From contig JAUHXM010000012.1 in the NCBI GenBank assembly GCA_030426605.1, positions 1 through 48,815 on the forward strand: a stretch of DNA of 48,815 nt. Reading direction: 5' to 3'. Below the pieces are notes generated by a model, which ran no database searches, was not told where the DNA came from, and was given only the letters and a program-made list of their open reading frames with translations. A program made the translations under genes and the position numbers. Of this stretch, positions 35,391-42,173 are shown one piece after another (the first letter of the stretch is position 1; each line of letters begins with the position of its first letter). Source of the stretch: Phycisphaerae bacterium (GTDB lineage Bacteria; Planctomycetota; Phycisphaerae; Phycisphaerales; UBA1924).

Positions 35391-35659
35391 CGCTGACGCA
35401 AATACTCCTCGATCCGGTCCGCCTTGCGCAGCAGGAACGGGATCTGCTCGCTCGCGCTCTCGGCGAACCGCTGCAGCTGCCGCATCGTCTGGTCGAACTC
35501 GTCGGCAAACTTCGCGTGCTCCTGGTCCCGCCAGGTCTGCCCCAACGCCACCATCTGCCCCTGCAGCGACTGCATCGAGCCCTGCAACGACCCATTGAAC
35601 TTCTTCAACGCCTGGGCGAACCGGCGGATCTCTTCCGGGTCAGCAACGGCCTTGGCCAT
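35387..35659 (-). CDS. WXG100-like small helical protein A
   Basis: 90 residues, close to the ~100-residue size of WXG100 proteins, with no signal peptide. Two amphipathic helices flank the turn TWRDQEHAKFADEF: Trp43-Arg-Asp45 replaces Trp-x-Gly, and Phe51 and Phe55 stand at +8 and +12. In ESAT-6 an aromatic residue also lies 8 after the Trp. The ATG at 35659 is chosen because AGGAGGT lies 4 nt upstream; an upstream extension to 35731 would overlap the HAD gene. The last residues, DRIEEYLRQR, show no clear YxxxD/E export motif. First gene of the four-gene module. Confidence 0.75.
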   Translation of the reverse strand: MAKAVADPEEIRRFAQALKKFNGSLQGSMQSLQGQMVALGQTWRDQEHAKFADEFDQTMRQLQRFAESASEQIPFLLRKADRIEEYLRQR

Positions 35660-35704
35660 GGGCACCTCCTGGGGGCTCTTCCGGGCCCTCCGGGCCCACG
35701 CAAG

Positions 35705-35714
35705 ACCATACCAT
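35705..35714. promoter_or_regulatory. Overlapping divergent -10 elements
   Basis: TACCAT (35709-35714, plus strand) ends 7 nt before the ATG of the HAD gene. On the minus strand TATGGT (35710-35705) is a -10 candidate for the WXG100-like operon, with TTGAGG upstream at a short 15-bp spacing. The two boxes share two positions, so the divergent units may compete for polymerase. Confidence 0.4.
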
Positions 35715-35721
35715 CCGCCCC

Positions 35722-36405
35722 ATGCCCTCAACGGATCTGATCATCTTCGATTGCGACGGCGTGCTCGTGGACTCCGAACGGGCCACCACACGCCTGCTCG
35801 CCGAGGTCATCACCGAGTTCGGCCTGCCCACCAGCGTGGACGACGCCATCCGGCTCTACAAGGGCACCGACCTCTCCGTGATCGTCGAGAGGGTCAGCGC
35901 GGAGCTGGGCAAGCCCGTGGACGGCATCGTCGAGGTTTACCGGGGCCGCATGTACGCCGAGCTCGCCGCCGACTGCCCCCCGATCGCCGGCGCCCCCGAA
36001 GCCCTGGACGCCGTGGACGCCGCCGGCCTCGCCTGGTGCGTCGCCTCGAACGGACCCCGGAAGAAGATCGAGACCACGCTCACCGCCTCCGGGCTCATGC
36101 CCCGCGTGCCCGCGTCGCGGGTTTTTAGCGCGTACGAAGTGGGCGTCTGGAAGCCCGAGCCCGGGCTGTTCCTCAAAGCCGCCGAGCAGCTCGGGACCGA
36201 CCCTGCGTCGTGCGTGGTGGTGGAGGACTCCAAGTCGGGCGTCGCCGCGGGCAAGGCGGCCGGCATGCGCGTCATCGCCCACGCCGACCTCACGCCGGGC
36301 GATCAGCTCCTCGACGCCGGCGCGGATGTCGTCATCGATTCCATGCACGACCTCGCGGACGCGCTGGGCATCACCGCCACACGAACAACGGAAGGGTCGC
36401 GATGA
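35722..36405 (+). CDS. HAD-superfamily phosphatase (subfamily IA)
   Basis: 227 residues with all four HAD motifs: DCDGVLVDSE (nucleophile Asp10, acid/base Asp12), a Ser in VASNGPRKK, Lys in VWKPEPGLF and the acidic VVVEDSKSGV. A small helical cap sits between motifs I and II. It is close to the YieH/GS1-like phosphatases that act on 6-phosphogluconate or other sugar phosphates, but substrate cannot be read from sequence. Start 7 nt after a -10-like box; ATGA overlap with the following OsmC gene. Confidence 0.9.
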   Translation: MPSTDLIIFDCDGVLVDSERATTRLLAEVITEFGLPTSVDDAIRLYKGTDLSVIVERVSAELGKPVDGIVEVYRGRMYAELAADCPPIAGAPEALDAVDAAGLAWCVASNGPRKKIETTLTASGLMPRVPASRVFSAYEVGVWKPEPGLFLKAAEQLGTDPASCVVVEDSKSGVAAGKAAGMRVIAHADLTPGDQLLDAGADVVIDSMHDLADALGITATRTTEGSR

Positions 36406-36788
36406 ACACCGCCACCGTCCGCATCGGCACCGAGCCGTTCGTCACCTCCGTCAAGTCCGAAGCCCACGAGATCGTCGTGGACGAGCCCGCCGATCTCGGG
36501 GGCGCTGACGCCGGGCCCGACCCCTACGGCCTCCTCCTCGGCTCCCTCGGGTCGTGCAAGGCGATCACCGCCTCGATGTACGCCAAACGCAAGGGCTGGC
36601 CCCTCGAAGCCATCGAGGTTGACCTCACCCACACCCGCCACGACGACCACGAGACCATCGACGTCACCGTCCGGGTCATCGGCGACCTCGACGAGAAGCA
36701 ACGCGCCCGCCTGATCGAGATCGCCGGCAAGTGCCCCGTCGAGAAAACCCTCCGCGGCGACCTGCGCATCAATGTCACCGCCGAGTGA
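36402..36788 (+). CDS. OsmC/Ohr family protein
   Basis: 128 residues of the OsmC-like fold. The two redox cysteines are Cys52 (LGSLGSCKAITASMYAKRKG) and Cys111 (GKCPVEKTL), the pair that reduces organic hydroperoxides in Ohr/OsmC; the sequence is nearer the YhfA-like branch than true Ohr. The start ATG overlaps the HAD stop, so the two are co-translated. The stop abuts the stop of the convergent pilin gene with no gap, forming TGATCA. A longer start at 36210 would run through the HAD gene and is rejected. Confidence 0.9.
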   Translation: MNTATVRIGTEPFVTSVKSEAHEIVVDEPADLGGADAGPDPYGLLLGSLGSCKAITASMYAKRKGWPLEAIEVDLTHTRHDDHETIDVTVRVIGDLDEKQRARLIEIAGKCPVEKTLRGDLRINVTAE

Positions 36789-37340
36789 TCACCCGCCCAG
36801 TTTCACGACCAGGTCGTTCACGACGTCCTTGACGCCGTCGTTGATGTCCGAGAGCGACGCCGAGTTCCCGAGGTAGTCCACGACGGTCCCGTCGGGCTGC
36901 GTCGTCGTGAACGCCTCATCGGAATGGAAGACGTTGAGCGCCGAGTCGTAACGCCACCCGTGCGTCCCCGCGCCCGCCGCGACGCCGTCGATCCGCACCG
37001 TCGCAAGCCCGTTCAATGCGTTGACCGGCATCGACCGCACGTACGGCCCGAAGATCCCAGACCCGTCGGGCGTCCCCGTGTCGTCCGTGGTGGAGGTCAG
37101 GCGGGCGCTGAGCGTGCCCGCATCGACCTTCCCGCCCGCCATCAGGCGTCCGATCCGCAGCCCCGAGTGCTCCGCGGCGAACATCTCCGTCGCCTTCTGC
37201 AGCGTCCCCATGTCCGCCACCACGCGCCGCTCCTTCGCGGTCTGGCTATACCCCGACACGCGCGGCACCGCGATCGCCGCGATGATCCCCGCGATCACCA
37301 CCACGATCACCAACTCGATCATCGAGAACGCGCGGCCCAT
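36789..37340 (-). CDS. Type IV pilin/type II secretion pseudopilin-like protein
   Basis: 183 residues. The short basic leader MGRA is followed by FSMIELVIVVVIAGIIAAIA, the class III prepilin helix, with Glu at +5 of the mature protein. Cleavage would fall after Ala4 rather than the usual Gly. The globular domain after residue ~60 is beta-rich and of the GspG/pilin size. No secretion or pilus assembly genes lie nearby, so it is an orphan pseudopilin of unknown machine. Back-to-back with osmC at its 3' end. Confidence 0.88.
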   Translation of the reverse strand: MGRAFSMIELVIVVVIAGIIAAIAVPRVSGYSQTAKERRVVADMGTLQKATEMFAAEHSGLRIGRLMAGGKVDAGTLSARLTSTTDDTGTPDGSGIFGPYVRSMPVNALNGLATVRIDGVAAGAGTHGWRYDSALNVFHSDEAFTTTQPDGTVVDYLGNSASLSDINDGVKDVVNDLVVKLGG

Positions 37341-37459
37341 GCGAACAGACCATCGGAATCCGGGGCTGTCTGGTCAAATCGCACGCGCCGAGATCTTGGC
37401 TCACGCGCGCCCCGTGCGTTCTCGGGGTCAGCCGCAGGCGCGGACGCGTCCGAGAACGC

Positions 37460-38083
37460 TCACCACACCCGGCGCGACGCCCACGGCGCCGCGACCCGAC
37501 CGATCATCACCGCGATGCCCGTCTTGAGCACCATCCCCGGCATGAAGATCACGCACCCGTGGTAGAACGCATCCCACCACGTGATCGCGTCCCCCGCGAG
37601 CCAGTACCGACGCGAGATCCACAGCCACGGCACCCCGATGCCGAAGATCACCGCGTGCCCCGCGAGCATGGACGCGATCATCGCGCCCCACCCGCGGATC
37701 GTCCCGTCGCGCCGCCGGATGATCCCCACGATCACCGGCTGGCACGCCGCGAACCCGGCGAGGTACCCCGCCGTCTGCCCAAGGAACGTGCCGAGCCCGT
37801 ACCCGCCATCAGAAAACACCGGGTACCCGACCGCGCCGAGCGCGAGGTACCCGACCATGCTCAACAGCCCCAGCCGGGGCCCGAGGCACACCGCCGCGAG
37901 CACAACCGCGAGCGTCTGCAGCGTCACGGGCACGCCGAACTTCCCGACCGGGATCGCGATCGTCGCGCCGATCCACGGCAGGATCATGAACGTCAGCACG
38001 CCCCCGAACCGCAAGAGCGCCGTGATGAGCTCATCAGAGATCCCCGGGTGCTCGGCCGCGATGTCCCGTGCCCGCTCATGCAT
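37460..38083 (-). CDS. bioY: BioY-family biotin transporter
   Basis: 207-residue membrane protein, the substrate-binding (S) component of biotin ECF-type transport. Family segments are VTLQTLAVVLAAVCLGPRLG and YLALGAVGYPVFSDGGYG, then GQTAGYLAGF in place of the usual GPTxGYLxGF. Five to six hydrophobic helices are visible. No BioM or BioN is encoded nearby, so it may act alone or with a shared energising module elsewhere. Divergent from terC across only 24 nt. Confidence 0.9.
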   Translation of the reverse strand: MHERARDIAAEHPGISDELITALLRFGGVLTFMILPWIGATIAIPVGKFGVPVTLQTLAVVLAAVCLGPRLGLLSMVGYLALGAVGYPVFSDGGYGLGTFLGQTAGYLAGFAACQPVIVGIIRRRDGTIRGWGAMIASMLAGHAVIFGIGVPWLWISRRYWLAGDAITWWDAFYHGCVIFMPGMVLKTGIAVMIGRVAAPWASRRVW

Positions 38084-38095
38084 GCGTCGCGATGA

Positions 38096-38101
38096 TACGC
38101 T
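38096..38101 (+). promoter_or_regulatory. -10-like TACGCT six nt before terC
   Basis: TACGCT fits TAnnnT and is followed by CGGCGT and ATG (38108). It lies in the 24-bp gap to bioY, so the rest of the promoter must lie inside the bioY start region. Confidence 0.4.
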
Positions 38102-38107
38102 CGGCGT

Positions 38108-38959
38108 ATGACCGACCTGCTCACCCTCGCCGCCGACACCGGCGTCCGCCCCGAGGACGTCGCGTTCCTCTCACTCGCCGGGCTCACCGCCCTGCTCACA
38201 CTCACGACGCTCGAGGTCGTCCTGGGCATCGACAACGTCGTCTTCATCTCCATCCTCGCGGGCAAGCTGCCGGAAGACAAGCAGGGCAAGGCCCGAACCG
38301 TCGGCCTCCTGCTCGCGATGGTCATGCGCCTCGCCCTTCTCGGCGCGGCCTACTGGGTCGTCAAGCTCTCCGAGCCCTTCTTCCACCTCCCCTGGCCCAC
38401 CGAGACCATCACCAACGACGCGGGCGAAGCCGTCACCCGGGGCATCGGCATCTCCGGCAAGGACATCCTCCTCCTCCTCGGCGGCCTCTTCCTGATCGCC
38501 AAAGCCACCTGGGAGATCCACCACATGGTCGAGGACGGCGGCGCCCACGCCAACGACCCCGAGGTCCGCCCCGGGATGACGCGCAAGGCCGTCTCCTTTG
38601 CGTCGGTCCTCACCCAGATCCTGATGCTCGACCTGGTCTTCTCCATTGACTCGGTCATCACCGCCGTGGGCATGACGAGCAACTACTGGATCATGGCGAC
38701 CGCCGTCGTCATCTCGATCGCCGTCATGCTCGCCTTTGCCGGCCCGATCAGCCGCTTCGTCAACACGCACCCGACGATGAAGACCCTGGCACTCGCCTTT
38801 TTGATCCTCATCGGCGTCCTCCTCGTCGCCGACGGCGTGCACCAGCACCTCGACCGCGGGTACGTCTACTTCGCGATGGGGTTCGCGCTCGCGGTTGAGC
38901 TGGTGAACCTCAAGGCGGGATCACGGCGCAAGAAGAAGACGGCCTCCGCGTCGCACTGA
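38108..38959 (+). CDS. TerC family integral membrane protein
   Basis: 283 residues. The two TerC hallmark motifs are LEVVLGIDNVVFISI (~35-49) and LDLVFSIDSVITAVGM (~178-193), with conserved acidic residues in the membrane. About seven hydrophobic helices are visible, with a short basic tail. TerC proteins are linked to tellurite resistance and, in studied members, to manganese export and metal loading of exoenzymes; the role here is not known. The gene is followed by a perfect 25-bp inverted repeat. Confidence 0.92.
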   Translation: MTDLLTLAADTGVRPEDVAFLSLAGLTALLTLTTLEVVLGIDNVVFISILAGKLPEDKQGKARTVGLLLAMVMRLALLGAAYWVVKLSEPFFHLPWPTETITNDAGEAVTRGIGISGKDILLLLGGLFLIAKATWEIHHMVEDGGAHANDPEVRPGMTRKAVSFASVLTQILMLDLVFSIDSVITAVGMTSNYWIMATAVVISIAVMLAFAGPISRFVNTHPTMKTLALAFLILIGVLLVADGVHQHLDRGYVYFAMGFALAVELVNLKAGSRRKKKTASASH

Positions 38960-38984
38960 GATTCGAACGGGCCCGGTATCAAGT

Positions 38985-39049
38985 ACGAGCCGCGAGCGGG
39001 AGCGAGCGGTCTTGCATATCAGATCCGCTCGCTCCCGCTCGCGGCTCGT
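38985..39049. repeat. Perfect 25-bp inverted repeat, terC-recQ terminator
   Basis: Arms 38985-39009 and 39025-39049 are exact reverse complements around a 15-nt loop; the arms contain GAGCCGCGAGCGGGAGCGAG. GGAGTTTTTCC follows on the plus strand, so transcription from terC should end here. The form suggests a dispersed repeat, and it sits between two convergent genes. Confidence 0.8.
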
Positions 39050-39062
39050 GGAGTTTTTCCGG

Positions 39063-40964
39063 TCAGTCCTGCGCGAGCGCCTCGAGGAACTGCTCCCCAA
39101 ACGCATCGAGCTTCGCCTGCCCAACGCCCTTCACGTGGAGCATCTCGGACCGCGTCGCCGGACGGATCCGAATCATCTCTCTCAGCGTCGTGTCCGTGAA
39201 GACGAGATAAGGCGGGTGCCCGTTCTCTTCGGCAATCGAACGTCGAAGCTCGCGGAGCTTCTCGAACATCGCCCGCTCATCCGCGCTCAACGGCTTGAGC
39301 TCCGCGTCGCTCGCCCGGCGCTTTCGCCGTTCGCTCCGCATCGTCCCCGTGCCCAATGGCTTGGCGAGGGTGATCTCATCCTCGCCCTTCATCACCGCCA
39401 CGCCGCGCGGGCCGAACCGCAGCGTCTCGAAGTGCCCATCGACGGCCCGCTCCAGCGCCTCCGCCGCGACGAGCTGGTCGATGTACGCCATGACCTCCAT
39501 CTTGCGCCGATCGCTGAGCATCCCGTGCACGCTCAGCTCATGATGCCCGCGCTCACGGATCCGCTCGCTATCCGAACCACGCACCACATCCGCCACGTGC
39601 GCCGCGCCGAACCGCTGGTCCGTCCGAGCCACGGCGCTCAGGATCACCTGTGCGATCCGCTTCGACTCGCGTTCCGCCTCCGTCTCGCCCAGGCACACAT
39701 CGCACGCCCCGCACGCGTGCCTGCCCTCGGGCGGCGTGTACGCCTGCCCGAAGTGCTCGCTCAGCTGCCGGTGCCGGCAGTCCATCGATGACACCAGGCG
39801 GCGCATCTCCCGCACGAGCTGGAGCTGTGCCTGCGTCGCACCGTCGTCCGCCCCGTACTCCTCGCCCGAGCGCCGGATGAGCCGCTCCCACCGCGCCCCG
39901 TCCGAGGGTGAGTAGAGCAGCAAGCACTCCGCCGCCAGCCCGTCGCGCCCCGCGCGCCCGGTCTCCTGCTGGTACGCCTCGATCGATTTGGGCATCGCCG
40001 CGTGCACCACCAGCCGCACGTTGGACCGGTCGATCCCCATCCCGAACGCGACCGTCGCGACCACCACATCGAGGGATTCGTTGGTGAACCGCTCCTCCAC
40101 GTCGTGCCGCTTGCGCGCGTCGAGCCCCGCGTGGTACGCCTCGGCGTTGAGCCTCTTGCCCCGCAGCGCCGCCGCGAGCTCCTCCGTGTCCTTCCGGCTC
40201 AGGCAGTACACGATCGTCCCGCCGCCCTCGCCCGCGCGCTCGTGCCGCGCGACCGCTTCGGCGATCTGCTCCGCCGCGCCATCACCGCCCCGGCGCGCCC
40301 GAACGCGGTACGTCAGGTTCGGCCGGTCGAACGTCCCGACGAGCACATCGGGATCGCGCAGCCCGAGCTGCAGCGCGATGTCCTCGCGCACGCGCGGCGT
40401 CGCCGTCGCCGTGAACGCCTGCATCGCAACCCCCGGCACCACCTCGCGCACCTCCGCGAGCCGCCGGTACTCCGGCCTGAAATCGTGCCCCCATTGTGAG
40501 ATGCAATGGGCTTCGTCCACCGCGATCGCGCCCAGCCGCCCGTTGTCGCCCAGCGTCGCCAGCAATGACATGAACCCCGGCGTCACCACACGCTCCGGCG
40601 CCGCCAGCAGCAGGTCGATCTCACCCGAGATCAGCTTCTCACGGATACCGCGAGCCTCCTCGGCGTCCACCGCCGAGTGCAGCGCCGCCGCCGCGTACCC
40701 GTTGAGCTCCAGCCCGCGCACTTGGTCGCGCATCAGCGCGATCAGCGGCGACACCACGACCGTCGCCTTTCCCGTCACGAGCGGCGGCACCTGGTAGCAC
40801 AAACTCTTGCCCCCGCCCGTCGGCAGCACCGTCAGCGCGTCACGCCCCTCGACGCCCGCCGCGATCGACGCCGCCTGCAACGGGCGCAGCTCGTCGTACC
40901 CCCAGACGCGGCGCACCGCGTCGGACACACGCTCATCCACAGGCTCGAGGGTCCGCGTCTCCAC
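39063..40964 (-). CDS. recQ: ATP-dependent DNA helicase RecQ
   Basis: 633-residue 3'-5' helicase for recombination and replication-fork repair. Motif I is LPTGGGKSLCYQ (Lys53), motif II VDEAHCISQWGHDFRPEY, and motif VI YQQETGRAGRDG. The RecQ zinc site is visible as CRHRQ, then HACGACDVC. A winged-helix RQC domain and a C-terminal HRDC domain (~555-630, LFEKL-like FEKLRELRRSIAEENG) complete the full RecQ layout. The start is GTG at 40964, 8 nt after a -10-like TACGCT. Confidence 0.95.
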   Translation of the reverse strand: METRTLEPVDERVSDAVRRVWGYDELRPLQAASIAAGVEGRDALTVLPTGGGKSLCYQVPPLVTGKATVVVSPLIALMRDQVRGLELNGYAAAALHSAVDAEEARGIREKLISGEIDLLLAAPERVVTPGFMSLLATLGDNGRLGAIAVDEAHCISQWGHDFRPEYRRLAEVREVVPGVAMQAFTATATPRVREDIALQLGLRDPDVLVGTFDRPNLTYRVRARRGGDGAAEQIAEAVARHERAGEGGGTIVYCLSRKDTEELAAALRGKRLNAEAYHAGLDARKRHDVEERFTNESLDVVVATVAFGMGIDRSNVRLVVHAAMPKSIEAYQQETGRAGRDGLAAECLLLYSPSDGARWERLIRRSGEEYGADDGATQAQLQLVREMRRLVSSMDCRHRQLSEHFGQAYTPPEGRHACGACDVCLGETEAERESKRIAQVILSAVARTDQRFGAAHVADVVRGSDSERIRERGHHELSVHGMLSDRRKMEVMAYIDQLVAAEALERAVDGHFETLRFGPRGVAVMKGEDEITLAKPLGTGTMRSERRKRRASDAELKPLSADERAMFEKLRELRRSIAEENGHPPYLVFTDTTLREMIRIRPATRSEMLHVKGVGQAKLDAFGEQFLEALAQD

Positions 40965-40972
40965 CGTCGTCG

Positions 40973-40978
40973 AGCGTA
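40973..40978 (-). promoter_or_regulatory. -10-like TACGCT eight nt before recQ
   Basis: On the minus strand TACGCT (40978-40973) is followed by 8 nt and the GTG start of recQ. No ribosome binding site fits between, suggesting a leaderless transcript. No -35 was recognised. Confidence 0.4.
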
Positions 40979-41013
40979 CACACCCCAGAGCGTGGGTGGG
41001 TGCTGTTCGGGCG

Positions 41014-41139
41014 TCAGAGCGACCCGAGCCCCCCGCCCCGGCCCGACCCCGACGAGCCGAATCGGCTCAGCACCCACGTCCCCAGCGCCCCGCCCAGCAC
41101 GACGCCCACGATCACGAGATAGAAGACCCAGTCGCTCAT
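41014..41139 (-). CDS. 41-residue single-helix membrane protein
   Basis: From the ATG at 41139: MSDWVFYLVIVGVVLGGALG begins one transmembrane helix (~5-25), followed by a Gly/Ser-rich tail. There is no clear Shine-Dalgarno sequence. It is codirectional with recQ, 49 nt upstream of it, and divergent from the SGNH hydrolase. Small size means chance cannot be excluded, but the helix and N-terminus look protein-like. Function unknown. Confidence 0.45.
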   Translation of the reverse strand: MSDWVFYLVIVGVVLGGALGTWVLSRFGSSGSGRGGGLGSL

Positions 41140-41225
41140 GCCCCGCCCATCGGCCGCAATCGCCGCCGCGTCGCCCGCGATCGCCCCGGAACCGCCAGAG
41201 GGGTGGTGATCGCGCCGCCGGCGCG

Positions 41226-41231
41226 CATAAT
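41226..41231 (+). promoter_or_regulatory. -10-like CATAAT six nt before the SGNH hydrolase
   Basis: CATAAT differs from TATAAT by one base and ends 6 nt before ATG 41238 (CGGGGC between). It is the best -10 of the leaderless-type set in this window. Confidence 0.5.
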
Positions 41232-41237
41232 CGGGGC

Positions 41238-42173
41238 ATGACAATCGGACGTCGCCGCGCGCTCATCATCCTCGCCCTCACCGCTTGCCCAGCTTCCGCG
41301 GGCTCCACCTACCTCGCGCTGGGCGACTCCCTCGCCTGGGGCTACGAGAAGTTCACGCTCGACATCCTCCCCAACGCCGGCGACCAGGGCTACGTCTCCC
41401 TCTACGCCGACCACCTCGCGACCCGCAACGCCGGCGTCCGCCCGAACCTCATCAACCTCGGCGTCCCCCAGGAAACATCCACATCCTTCTTCACCGGCGG
41501 GCAACTCGGGCAACTCCTGAACACCAACTACCCCGGGCAGGGCACGCCGAGCCAGCACGACCTGATGCTCCAGGCGATCGCCGACGAACACGCCGCGGGC
41601 AACACGATCGACCACGTCACCCTGCACCTGGGCGTCAATGACTTCCTCTCCCTCGCCGACGGCGACTTCCTCACACTCCCCCCCGCGCAGCAGTTCGGGC
41701 AGGTCCTCGAGGTTTTCGACGACATGATCGGCAACCTCACCCTCGCGCTCGACGACCTCAACACCCTCGCGCCCGAAGCGCAGGTCATGGTCATGGGCTA
41801 CTACGACCCCTACGCCCTCTTCGCCGATCACCCCGAACTTGACCCCAGCCCGACCGGCGACGGCGTGCTGCTCGCCGGCATCTCCGCCGACATCGCGCCG
41901 ATCCTCAACGACGTCCTCGAAGCGCTCGCGGGCGACTACGACGCCACGTTCGTCCCCATCGCCGACCGCTTCGCCGGGCGCGAAGCCGAGCTCACACTCA
42001 TCACCGAGCTCGACCGCGGCACGCCCAACATCCACCCGACCCAGCTCGGCTACCAGACCATCGCGGACGCCCTGATCGCCGTCCCCGCGCCGGGACCCGG
42101 CGCGGTGCTCGCGTTCGCGGCCCTCACCGCCACCCGCCGCCGGCGAGTCACGCACAACAGGACGACGCGATGA
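41238..42173 (+). CDS. Secreted SGNH/GDSL hydrolase with PEP-CTERM-like tail
   Basis: 311 residues from the ATG at 41238. A signal peptide (RRRALIILALTACPASAG) leads into block I, LALGDSLAWG (nucleophile Ser31). Block III is LGVNDFL with its Asn, and the catalytic His lies in NIHPTQLGY. The C-terminus VPAPGPGAVLAFAALTA followed by a run of four Arg resembles a PEP-CTERM sorting signal with PAPG in place of PEP. Likely an exported esterase or carbohydrate deacetylase. Overlaps the next gene by 4 nt (ATGA), so both secreted proteins are probably made together. An upstream start at 40677 would run through recQ and is rejected. Confidence 0.88.
   Translation: MTIGRRRALIILALTACPASAGSTYLALGDSLAWGYEKFTLDILPNAGDQGYVSLYADHLATRNAGVRPNLINLGVPQETSTSFFTGGQLGQLLNTNYPGQGTPSQHDLMLQAIADEHAAGNTIDHVTLHLGVNDFLSLADGDFLTLPPAQQFGQVLEVFDDMIGNLTLALDDLNTLAPEAQVMVMGYYDPYALFADHPELDPSPTGDGVLLAGISADIAPILNDVLEALAGDYDATFVPIADRFAGREAELTLITELDRGTPNIHPTQLGYQTIADALIAVPAPGPGAVLAFAALTATRRRRVTHNRTTR

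Noticed and set aside
36210-36401. Upstream extension of the OsmC gene
   Set aside because: It would overlap the HAD phosphatase by 192 nt. The ATG at 36402 overlaps the HAD stop and gives the normal OsmC N-terminus.
40677-41237. N-terminal extension of the SGNH hydrolase through recQ
   Set aside because: The extension is Arg/Pro-rich antisense sequence; the signal peptide begins exactly at the ATG at 41238.
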